Assembly: GCA_004835665.1 (NCBI GenBank)
Contig: RBKR01000025.1
Span: 62,001-126,000, forward strand
Reading direction: 5' to 3'
Source: Phoma sp. XZ068
Lineage: Eukaryota; Ascomycota; Dothideomycetes; Pleosporales; Didymellaceae
DNA length: 64,000 nucleotides
This document shows, piece after piece, positions 21,933-32,617 of this stretch; positions within the stretch are counted from its first letter, which is position 1; each line of letters opens with the position of its first letter. Under the pieces are notes generated by a model. That model was not told the origin of the DNA and made no database searches. It saw only the letters and a list, made by a program, of their open reading frames with translations. The position numbers and the translations under genes were made by a program.

Positions 21933-24560
21933 ATGAAGTTCTTCATAGAGTGAGTCCTCTCTACTGCACTCATTCCTTCCTGTTCATCTGTTCTTCTGCA
22001 TCCTCGGGCAATGCAGCCGCCCTTTTTGATCATGTCTGCCAATCGTAGGCCTCTCATTGTCATATATCAACCGCCTACAAGCGCATCAACCTCCTCTTAA
22101 TACACATCACTCTTGTTTGACTTATCTACTGTCATCTGAACCACTTACCCATCCGTATACTTACATCCTAGCAGCAACCTGCCGGTGCTCTTCCCGTACC
22201 CGCGGGTCTACCCAGAGCAATATGCCTACATGTGCGATCTCAAGCGCACTCTGGACCAGGGCGGGCACTGCGTTCTGGAAATGCCTTCCGGCACAGGTAA
22301 AACTGTGTCGCTGTTGTCGCTTATTATTGCGTACCAGCAGTTCTACCCTGAGAAACGCAAGCTCATCTACTGCTCTCGAACCATGTCTGAGATCGAAAAG
22401 GCATTAGCCGAGCTGAAAGCCCTAATGAAGTACCGCACGCAAGAGCTAGGCTACGAAGAGGAGTTTCGCGGGCTGGGCCTCACAAGTCGAAAGAACCTCT
22501 GTCTGCATCCAAGCGTCAAGCGCGAAAAGAGTGGCAATGTTGTCGATGCGCGGTGTCGTAGTCTCACCGCAGGCTTTGTGAAAGAGAAGAAGGAGCGTGG
22601 CGAAGATGTCGAAATGTGCGTGTACCACGACAACCTCGATCTTCTGGAGCCACACAACCTGATTCCACCTGGCGTTTTCACGTTTGATGGTCTACTGAAG
22701 TATGGCGAACAGCAGAAGCAGTGTCCATATTTCACAGCACGCCGGATGATGCCCTACTGCAACGTCATCATCTACTCGTACCACTACCTGCTAGACCCGA
22801 AGATCGCAGATCGCGTGTCGAAAGAGCTGTCCAAAGACTGCATAGTGGTCTTCGACGAAGCACATAATATCGACAACGTGTGCATAGAGTCGTTGAGTAT
22901 CGACTTGACAGAAGACGTGCTGCGGAAAGCAACCAAAGGAGTGAACAACTTAGACCGAAAGATCACCGAGATGAAGACTACCGACGCGGAGAAGCTACAG
23001 AGCGAGTACGCAAAACTGGTGGAAGGGTTACGCACAGCAGAAGAAGCTCGCACAGAAGACGCCTTCATGGCGAATCCAGCGTTGCCCGACGACTTACTCA
23101 CCGAAGCAGTACCCGGAAATATCCGGCGTGCCGAGCACTTTGTCGCTTTCCTCAAACGCTTCATCGAATACCTCAAGATTCGAATGCGTGTTGTACAGGT
23201 CATTTCCGAAACTCCTCCGTCTTTCCTCGAATCCCTCAAGAACGCCTCCTTTATCGAACGCAAACCGCTGCGCTTCTGCGCTGAGCGCTTAACCTCGCTC
23301 GTCCGCACCCTCGAGCTTACCAACATTGAAGACTACCAACCACTTCAAGACGTTGCAACATTTGCTACCCTTATCGCCACTTACGAAACCGGGTTCCTTC
23401 TTATCATTGAACCCTTCGAGTCGGCGACCGCCCAAGTACCCAACCCTGTCCTTCACCTGACCTGCCTGGATGCAGCAATCGCCATCAAGCCCGTCTTCGA
23501 GCGCTTCTACTCCGTCATCGTCACATCTGGAACAATGTCTCCCCTGGACATGTATCCTCGAATGCTGAACTTCAACACTGTTGTGCAAGAGTCGTTCACC
23601 ATGACACTCACACGCAAGTCCTTCCTTCCCATGATCGTCGACCGCGGCAGCGACCAAAATCAGATAACCTCTGGCTTCGAACATCGCGGCGATATTCAAG
23701 TACAGCGCAACTTCGGTAACCTACTTATCGAATTCTGCAAACTGACACCAGACGGCGTTGTTGTCTTTTTCCCTTCATACCTCTACATGGAGCACATCAT
23801 CTCCGCCTGGCAAGGCATGGAGATCCTGGACACAGTCTGGAAATACAAACTCATCCTCGTCGAAACGCCCGATGCGCAAGAAACAGCACTCGCGCTTGAG
23901 ACGTTCCGCACAGCATGCAACAACGGCCGCGGCGCAGTTCTGCTTTGCGTCGCGCGTGGTAAAGTCTCCGAAGGTATCGATTTCGACCACCACTACGGGC
24001 GTACTGTGCTGTGTATGGGTGTTCCCTTCCAGTATACTGAGTCCCGTATTCTGAAAGCGCGCCTCGAATTCCTGCGCGAAACGTACCGTATCAAAGAACA
24101 AGACTTTCTCTCCTTCGACGCCATGAGGCACGCCGCACAATGCTTGGGTCGTGTCATTCGTGGTAAAGACGACTATGGTATCATGGTGCTCGCAGACAAG
24201 CGATTCAACAAGAAGATTACGCAGCTGCCGAAGTGGATCCAGCAGGGTCTAGATCAGAAGAGCACAAAGCTGAGTGTCGATCAGGCGGTAGGAACGGCGA
24301 AGCAATTCTTGCGCGACATGAGCGTGCCGTTGAGCAGGCAGCAGGCGGAAGGTTATTCAAGCTGGGGCATCGAGGAGCTGGAGGCACATCAGAAGAAGAA
24401 GGGCGAACTCGGTATCAGCGGTACAGATTACACTGCCTTGCGCGCTCTCGAGGGGCGGGCCGCAGTTGAGCACATGGACGAGGATGATGAGTTTGGCGAG
24501 CCAGTCAAGGAGGATGAGTTTGGAGGACAAGACATGGACGATGTCATGGCTGATTTGTAA
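21933..24560 (+). CDS. RAD3: TFIIH DNA helicase Rad3/XPD
   Basis: The first exon is tiny (21933-21949), coding for MKFFI and two bases of the next codon. After a 225-nt intron, exon 2 (22175-24560) continues with NLPVLFPYPRVYPEQYAYM. The join matches the family N-terminus exactly, which fixes the start. The protein has 800 residues. Helicase motifs visible are Walker A MPSGTGKT (about 41-48) and the DEAH box VVFDEAHNID (about 230). Four cysteines of the iron-sulphur domain (near residues 113, 131, 153 and 187) lie between them. Motif VI appears in AAQCLGRVIRGKDDYG. XPD is the 5'-3' helicase of TFIIH, needed for nucleotide excision repair and transcription initiation. The C-terminus is acidic (EDDEFGEPVKEDEFGGQD). 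Confidence 0.97.
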
Positions 24561-24726
24561 AATGCATACACATGGCGCATAGCGTTGCAGTTGGATGGAC
24601 TACAGGAATTTGTCAACTTGTACAAATTAAAATAAGATAAACCTCAATACAGACTATCCATAAGTCATATAAACATATACCAGTGCCCTCACACTTCATC
24701 TCACGCACTTCCCATTAACCCCACCC

Positions 24727-27700
24727 CTAACAAGCCGGCGCAACAAACCTCGTCCTCCTCTTCTCCTCCCACTGCACCCTAAACTTCACCGCCTGCAAAA
24801 CCGTCAACCCCACAAGCCCCGCCTGCATAACCACAAGCCCCACGCCCGAAACCTGCGGCTGCTGCATCTTAAAAAACGCCGCCGTCGAATACCCCAGGCC
24901 ACTAACGGTATTCAGTACGCACTCCGTCACGGAGACACTCGTTTTATCCTCGTTGTGGTCCGCCCACTCGAGCGCTTTGTACTCAGCGTCGAAGACGGCC
25001 ATGTACAGCCCGAATTGCGTGAGGGATGTTATGATGTCGAATACGACGAGGGCTTTTTCGGCGGGTTCGGGTGACCCGGCCATTATTACGACGAGGTTTG
25101 TGCAGCCACGGTAGAAGGAGATGGCTGAGATCTGGTGGGGGTTAGAATGGAGGTTTAAGAGGGGGGGGGGGGGCTTACCCAGTTTCTGTATTGGCCGCCG
25201 GGGAGATCGCGTTCGGTGGGGAGACTGGCGATGCAGCCGTACATCTGGTTGTGTTAGCGGAGGTACCCACCTCATCTACTCATACTACAGGTATGTTCAA
25301 GGGTGAGGAGTGGAGGAGACGTACATCAAAGACAATACCCATGATGTCGAAAAAGCCCGCGGGCCCGGCATCAGTAGCTTTCAATACGCCGCCCGTGCCG
25401 CTCTTAACAGCCTTGTACCCAATCTTAATCAGATTCCATATCCCCTTGCTGACGACAATACCGAGTGCGATTTCAGCCTTGAGAACGTCGAATTTGTAGG
25501 ACACGTCTTGGCTCACTGTTTCATCGCCGTCGATGATGCGTTTTACCAGTTTGCGATCCAGGCCTTCGATTTGCGGGGGTTTCTCGCCGGTGACGATCTT
25601 TGCCATTATGGTGGTTGGGATGGCGATGATGAGCGAGATGGCGTCGAAGAGGGAGAGTTCTGAGCCGGAGAGTTTGCGCCAGAGCGCGCTGAAGATGGGG
25701 ATTTTGATGGCTTTGTTGCCGAGCTTTATTACTTCGCTGCAGAGCTTTTGGACGAGGCGGAGGATGCTGGTTACGAGGCCGCGGAGGGTGCTGAGGGCGA
25801 CTTTTAGGACGCCTTTGGAGACTTTAATGACGTCGTCGCCGGAGATGCTGCCGTCTTTTTTGAAGAGTGCGGAGATGTCGGCGGAGACTTTGGTGATGTC
25901 TGTTTGGAGCTTGTCGAGGGCTGGTTGGAAGATGGACTGCCAGGTTGTCACTGCTTCAGAGTCGGTGCTGCCTGTATCGACGTCAGCCAGATCGCATAAT
26001 TTGAGGGGGTTTCACTGACCTTTCTCGAACTGAGTCGAGGTTGTCGCGCCGCCATTCTTCAAGCGCTCTTGTGCCCATGACGAACTAGTTCCATTGCTGG
26101 GTTCGTCATCTTTCTTTTTATCTTTCTGGTCTGCTGATATCTTCTTCGGTCCTACAGCTCCGAAGGCATCGATCTTCTTCTCTAGATCCGCAAAGAAGCC
26201 ATCGACCTTCTTCTCCATGTCACCAACCTTGTCACTAGCAGCGCCGATGCTGGCCGTGATCAGTGCAGAGACGGTGTTCTTGGTCTGCTTGATGTCGTCC
26301 CAGCTGAAAAGGAAGCCAACAAAGTCTTTGAGCTTCTGCCAGCCGACCTTGATCTTCTCCCAGACCTGTTCTTCGTTATTCAACTTGTCCAGGATGGTGG
26401 TTGTTTCACTGACCCATGTTGCAGCCTCGCAGATCTTTTCGATGCAGTCCAAAGCGAACTCGTAGAGCTTCCCGCCCAGCTTGCAAGCAAACTTCCACAC
26501 CGCGCCTGTACATCAAGTCAGCTTTGATGAGAAGGTACCAACTTGAACATAGCTTACCTGCAGTATCTACTACCCAATCAACGGCTTCGCTGACTTTATT
26601 CTTCAGCCATTGCCACCAGTCCATGGCTACATCCTGTACCTGCACTGATGTAGCCTCCGCAATGACACTAGCTCGCTTCGCACCCTTGAGCAGGGTCGAA
26701 GTTCCATTCCGAGGCATGTTCTGATACGCAGTGCCAAGTTGCTTGAAGCATTTGAGTGCTGAATCGAGTTCCTTACTACTCACATTGCTTCCAGCCAGAG
26801 TCGCAAGCTCTTTGCTATCCTTCATAGCCGCAAGCTTCTTCTGCATCTTCTGCATAGGTTTCAAAGAAGGGTCGTGCACGAAGGGCTTGAGGGGGACATC
26901 TTTGCCTTCTTGGTTCTTCAGCTTCGTGACTTCGAGGCTCTGACCGCCCAGGGATTGCGTGGGTACAATGTAGTCAAGCGATCCTGTCTCGTCGATGTCA
27001 TACCATGCACCGTCAGGGTCGAGCGTGCAACGCAGCCCATTCAGGGTAGCTTCGACTGCTGAGGCTGAAGCGATGAATGCTTGGCCTGAGACCAGGGGCA
27101 TCCCATCACTGGCGGCTATTTTCAGGGTGATGGTGTAGCTTTCCACTTCGTAGTTCTCTGTACTGGAAGGGCTGTAGAAAGGCTCTGGTCGCCACAGGCC
27201 AGTGTCACTTGCTTGTTGTAGCAGTGTAAGGTTCCCTTGGCGGTCGTTGGAGAAGATCATCTGCCACGCGACATTACCGTTTGTCTCCGATGGCTGAGCG
27301 GTGCACACAGTGAAGGAGGATGTTTTGTTTGCTGGTAGCACGAGAGCACTTTGGCCATTCGAGAAGTCATTCTCCTGCGCTCGGATGTATCCTAATTCAC
27401 CAGACTTGTTGGTGAACCAGATGGTATTGTGACCACCATCTTCAGTGACTTCAATGTTTTTGATGTCTTTCAGAATTGGGAGACTTGTTTCGATCAAAAC
27501 TCCCGTTGCGGTCTTTTTAGTTGCCTGGATGGGATCCAAGTAGCGGATTCCTTCTGGGCTGCCAATGAGGAGACCTGAAGCAGTGAAATCATCACTGTGC
27601 TGAGTACTTGCAGCAATGCAAGTTGCATCTATTTCTTTCATCAGCCAAGTGAACTTGAAAAGGTGACGAGAATTGAGCCGAAATTCTACGAACCTGGAGG

Positions 27701-28548
27701 GCACTTCAACGAAGTGACAAAGTTCACCGAGTTCCCACTTTCATTCAGCCGGCGGAATTGGCCATATAATGCGGAAACTCCTTGAGTTTTGTAGAGCACA
27801 AATAAACCTTTGCCGTAGATTGCGCTCACAGCTGGTGCAATATCGATGATGCCTGAGGTATTCTCGGGCGTCTCCTGATCACGTGCTGGAGTCCATGAAT
27901 CTCCACTTGGGTCAATCTTGATGCGAGTAATGTCTGAGCCCCATGATACAAGCTGATCGAGGTTCTTACGCGTGACAAAGGTAGCTGGAAGGTTTGCACT
28001 GACACGAGGATCGTCCACGATTGGGGTCTAAGCGTAATGCTGTCAGCCTAATTTCACAGAAGGCTTCTCTAGAAGGCAATTTACCATCCAGATCTTCTCA
28101 ATCTGTCCGATATCATGGTCTCCGGTAATCAAAGGGATGGCGTCGCCCCTAACGAGCATCGAGGGAGGAAACGCTTGAGTGAGAACCAGCTTCGTACGGC
28201 CATCTGATGTAGCAATGCCAATGCAGAGGCAAACCCAGAGATTGGCAGCTTGCTGGACATCGAATGTCAAAAGTTTCGAGCCGGGAGGTATTGATAAGCA
28301 ACGGCCAATATCTGATACAACGCTGGGACTACCCTTGTTGTGCTTGACTGGGTACTGTTTAGAGACAGCGGGGAGTTGTCAGTCTGGGACTTACTGAGCT
28401 GGAGTTTGGGTGGGCTATCATTGCTTATACTAATGACCAGAGGCCGGCGATCTTCATCGAGGATGGCGCGAAAGTACGAACCGGCAGGTACTGGGACTGC
28501 AGAAACCAAATTGGTCATTAATTCTGAGTCTGCAGTAATTTGTGCCAT
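24727..28548 (-). CDS. Large unrecognised protein, propeller-like N-terminus and helical C-terminus (partner of the divergent TULIP-like gene)
   Basis: I resolved eight exons, all phase-consistent: 28548-28395, 28347-28085, 28027-27694, 27628-26558, 26505-26020, 25971-25325, 25244-25179 and 25131-24727, giving 1141 residues. Acceptor 27629 has an alternative six bases away. The first 480 residues are beta-rich, with recurring short units such as GIRYLDPIQ, NTIWFTNKSGELGYI and NDRQGNLTLLQ, as in a beta-propeller that meets ligands. A beta-sandwich-like segment follows (GLRCTLDPDGAWYDIDETG). The C-terminal half is helical, with a long amphipathic part (residues about 600-760) and a hydrophobic stretch LFDAISLIIAIPTTIMAKI near 875. 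The last 135 residues contain further hydrophobic helices (near LVVMQAGLVGLTVLQAV). I recognise no named family. The function is unknown. Confidence 0.7.
25132..25178 (-). other. Intron with a 13-nt homopolymer C tract next to the donor site
   Basis: The intron of the large minus-strand gene starts GTAAG and runs directly into 13 consecutive C residues (read on the minus strand; 25161-25173), then pyrimidine-rich sequence to an ACCAG acceptor. The tract is a likely slippage hotspot and could vary in length between strains. Confidence 0.6.
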
Positions 28549-29759
28549 GATGTTCTTTCGGTGTCACGTAAGGAGATGAGAATAGGACGATAGGGCAAGC
28601 TGGAGTACTTAGGGGCTATTGACCGTAATATGAATGCTTGACATACTGCTTTCGATCTCTCCCAACTATCAAGTTGATTTCAAGTCGATAATCAGCAGGT
28701 CAAGTACGATAGGTCTGGACCATCGTGTCGAGAAGATCTTCTATTAGCACGCAGATGATTTGCATGGTTCAGTGGTGGCGGACTGAAAACATGGATCTTC
28801 AGCTCACTTGTTCTCGTATGGCGATCTATCGAGTCTCAGTGAAAATGTAAGCGGGAGGCAGATGACTAGCTAGGAGGCTTCTGGGCAGTGATGTGGCTGA
28901 GGAATGAGGTAAGCGTCTGGGTGGCTCTGCATTAGCTCTATTTCGGTCTACCCCGCGACACGGCGAGGCCCTCGTCCCGACCTCAAATCCACCCAAGTGC
29001 ATCGACGCATGCATGTTTGTAGCCGAGTCACAGCTGCATCCAGCTGTACCTAAACTGATCTGCGGGCCAAATTAGGACAACTCTATGCCCGAGATGGTGT
29101 CCCATTCACGAGGCTGCTGCTTTTCAACTATATGGGGAGCTGGTCGAGCGGCTCGGGACGCGTCGAACGGGCCGGGACAAGCTCTAGCCCCACGAATTCA
29201 TCACGGTATGTTCCATAAGATTTACTCTAATGACGCTGGGCACCATTGGCGCAAGTGTCCTTCCAGTCAGCCACTTCCAGATACGGGTACACCCTCAGGA
29301 TATCTGTCCGCCAACCTCAGAGCGATGAATCTGTTGTGCGGTGTGGAGCAAGCCCACAAATGAATGAGGCGTATTAAACTGGAAAGTTCAGAGCTGGAGA
29401 CACCGCTCGGTCGGTGTAAGCTGGATGATGGGCCTGCACCATGGTTCGCACACTTGGCGGCGAGTCCGAAAACACACAGTTTGTCCAGATCTAATCCCCG
29501 ATAAGTGGGTAGACTGAATGCACTATCAACTCGTGTATGCATGAACACAGCTGATGTCTATATTGTCGAGACCATGGCCGAGACGTTGATCAGGCTGAGC
29601 CTATCCTTGTGTTAAAGCTTCGAGATGCGATGTCCGCTTTGGACCAGATAGCCTTCGGTATAAAGTCAAACTCAACAGGTCTTCAGTTGTGGACCTGCTG
29701 TCAACTACAGACATTTTGGCTACCGCAGACCCGTCGTGAGCCGGATCAAACACTGCGAC
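28549..29759. promoter_or_regulatory. 1.2-kb divergent intergenic region between the two unrecognised genes
   Basis: The region separates the start codons of the large minus-strand gene and the TULIP-like plus-strand gene and must hold both promoters. No ORF in it looks coding. A TATA-like GTATAAAG lies at 29658-29665, about 100 bp before the plus-strand start. I see no strong inverted or direct repeat by eye. Confidence 0.5.
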
Positions 29760-32196
29760 ATGAATACCGATAGAGTTACTAAACTTTCGGTACGTGCCAT
29801 TGAGGCTCCATTGACTGATCGCTAACATTTGTCAAGACCGGTCAATATGACCAAGTCATCGCGATGTAAGCATCGCTTGAACAAAGGTCAAGAGTCAAGC
29901 GCTGACCATGTCTAGCACGCAGTATATGATGAATACTGGATTGGCTAACTTGTTTGCCGAGAAGACATTCGGTAAACAAAAGCCGATGAACTTCACAACC
30001 CTTGGACAAGGATTCAAACAGCTTGTGCTCGGACCTCCTCAGATCATCATTGAGACCCTCAACGATAATCATACTGATCTTTACTACCGCATGCACCTGA
30101 AGAGCGGAACGTTCCAAAGTGCCGTTGACAAGCCCAAAGATGCCAATGGTGTGGAAATTGACCGAGAGCCATTGGACACAGATGTCGCTGAAGTACGCTA
30201 CACCATCAAAGACTGGTACTATACGTTCAGGGTCGATCTAGGTGAGGAAGTCACAATGCTTTGATGGCTAGAGTTAACTTTAAACAGAAACGATCGTTCT
30301 GAATGATGACAATCCAGCGAAGATGGAAGCTCTCCAACGGCTGAGGCGCGTGGTTGGTAAATATACCGTACAGCAAATGATGGTTAACATGAAGAGTAAG
30401 CAAGGCTAAAGGTCGTCACAGAACGCGCTAATGACCCATAGCTGCCAAGATTAGCTCTCCACGTCCAGAGTCTACCTCTTTTGGTGTCTGGGCCAAGGAA
30501 GACTACCGTAACAACTTCAGTGGAGAACAGATTGATCAAGATAAGATGAAAGTTGGAACCCCACGTGACTGGGATAAAGAGCCCACGAATGTCAAGACTG
30601 TTTTCATGTTCGTTATTGGCGAAGTTCTTGCAGCCTTCGAAAAGGCCAATCTGCAAAACTTGGGCATCACCGCCGCAGCTGCCGACTCTGGCAGGATCTC
30701 TGTCACAGGTAGGTCTCCTGGGATGTCATCTTCGGCTTTTACCAACTAAGATCTACAGAACCCGGACGACCTCCAACATTTATGCCTGTTGACTGCAGAT
30801 TTCAAATGTATCCGTGGATTGATCCAAATGACTCCTCCCGGAAGGAGGTCAATTCATATGATGGCAATGGCAGGTTGAACTACTTGCTCTATCTGGAGAT
30901 GACAGGTAACAAAGATGGAGTTACGCCTGTCACCATTCCCAAAGTTCGATTCCTCGAAGAGTCAGGCAACTGGACCGACGGGCGAAATCCTGACACCGAT
31001 GCACCTTCAATGTTCGGCACCTTTATGCTGACCAAGAAGAAATTCTTGGACGAGTATCTTCTACCCAAGTTTGACGTTTTGAATTGTATGGTCAAGATCG
31101 ATTTGAGTGACCTAGAAGCTAAGGTTCACTGCGATGGTTTTACCTCGACGTTTAATCGCAACATAAGAGTGGCGATTGGTGAGGGAACAATAAAGCTTCT
31201 CGACAACCCCAAGGATGAGACCTACCGTTTCAAGCCGCAAGCCGATCTGAGTAGCAACATAGGTAACCTTCTCTTTGGAGCGTTGTTTCCAACTAAGTTG
31301 TCTCCCAGTGCCTTGAATTGGTACTGGGCATTCAAAGACGATCAGATGAAAATACACAACGACGATAGGTATCTTGGGTTCCTCTACAAGTGTGAACACT
31401 GGGGCGAGGCAGATAGTAAGTCACCATTTTAGAACTTGTGACATTGCAAGGCTAATATTTAGGTCTCACTTTGACGAGACTTTCTATCGAACCTGGGAAA
31501 AATTACATTCTCTTTGAAGGGTTCTCATCTTCCAGGGTGTACTGGGAATGGGATTGGGATATTGTACCAAATGGCAAGGCCGAGTAAGCCACACCCCACC
31601 CGTTAGCATTCCGGTACTGACTCTTACCAGGCTTACGTGTCTGGTGAAGTGGTCTGTAAAGATGACAATGAGGGAAGTCAAGGATGGAGGACTCGAGTTT
31701 GGCATCGATAATCCCCAGCCAGAGATTACCTTCGGCGGCGCGAACAAGTCCGAACTGTCCTGGATCCAAACGTACATGGACAACGCGTACAAGACTGCAA
31801 GCTACAACTTTGGAAAAATGATCCAAGGGTTGAAGGACAGTCTGAAGAACCAGGAGCGTTTCATCCTACCTGTAAGGACCCACGATTATAAGGGTTCTTC
31901 TCCGCTAACAATGTAGGCGTCCGGAGTTTACTTCTTCAAGAACCCGATCTTCAACAACAAAGGTGATCTCCTCTGTGAGCTGGGCTACAACGGGTATTAC
32001 CCTTCTTCTCACTTCTACAAAATTTCCAAGTGGCTGATTGTATTCTAGCAATGCGGACATCGAGAATCCGAACGACAAGGCGCCTGCTCGTACAACCGCC
32101 AGCGATACGACTCTCAAGACTATGCCAGCTGGAGTCGACAATCCAAAGGAAATCAAGGAGAAGAACAACAACGAGGGCAAGGGTGGAACAAAGTGA
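29760..32196 (+). CDS. Putative TULIP / P47-like lipid-binding-fold protein
   Basis: Ten exons were resolved, all in phase: 29760-29789, 29837-29865, 29916-30241, 30288-30395, 30442-30708, 30759-31415, 31463-31583, 31631-31871, 31917-31993 and 32049-32196. The product has 667 residues. The introns are 45-55 nt. The N-terminus YDQVIAITQYMMNTGLANLF resembles the opening helix of TULIP-type P47-like proteins. The C-terminal LPASGVYFFKNPIFNNKGDL resembles the closing strand block of the same group. The rest is beta-rich with aromatic repeats such as FEGFSSSRVYWEWDWDIVPN. There is no signal peptide or membrane helix, so it should be cytosolic. The TULIP call rests on remembered family patterns and needs a profile search. 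The last 40 residues are charged and disordered. Confidence 0.6.
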
Positions 32197-32617
32197 TGAA
32201 GTTTACATTAGCAGAGGCAAGGGCAGAGGTTTCTTGACACTCAGATATCACCTCTCGAAACAAGTGAAGTTGTATACTAGCCTACAATAGTCTTCTGCAC
32301 CCTTGTCTTCATCTTTTCTAGAGGGCTCTACACTGTACTAGTTGCATTGAACTATGTGCTACTGTCAATATCTGCACAACCTGCAGGATATGACAGTAAT
32401 GAGCCAGTACTAAGCTGGGTACCAGCCGTTCGCGACGGCAGAGTGTTCACTCTTCTAATTTTCTTGGCCCTTCTATTTTCAAAGCTGTGTTCTTCTAGCC
32501 TGCTTCGCATTCAAACTTGTTTGAGCTTTTCCATTTGTTGATCTTCACGAAGAGCTCCCCCCAGAAGATGAATGTATATTGGACGAGGCTGAACTCGAAC
32601 TGACCATCGCAAACTCC
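32197..32617. other. Intergenic region
   Basis: This holds the 3' flank of the TULIP-like gene and the promoter of the zinc-finger gene. An open frame runs back from ATG 32618 to about 32537 without an earlier ATG, so a short upstream exon for the zinc-finger gene cannot be excluded. Nothing else is visible. Confidence 0.4.
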
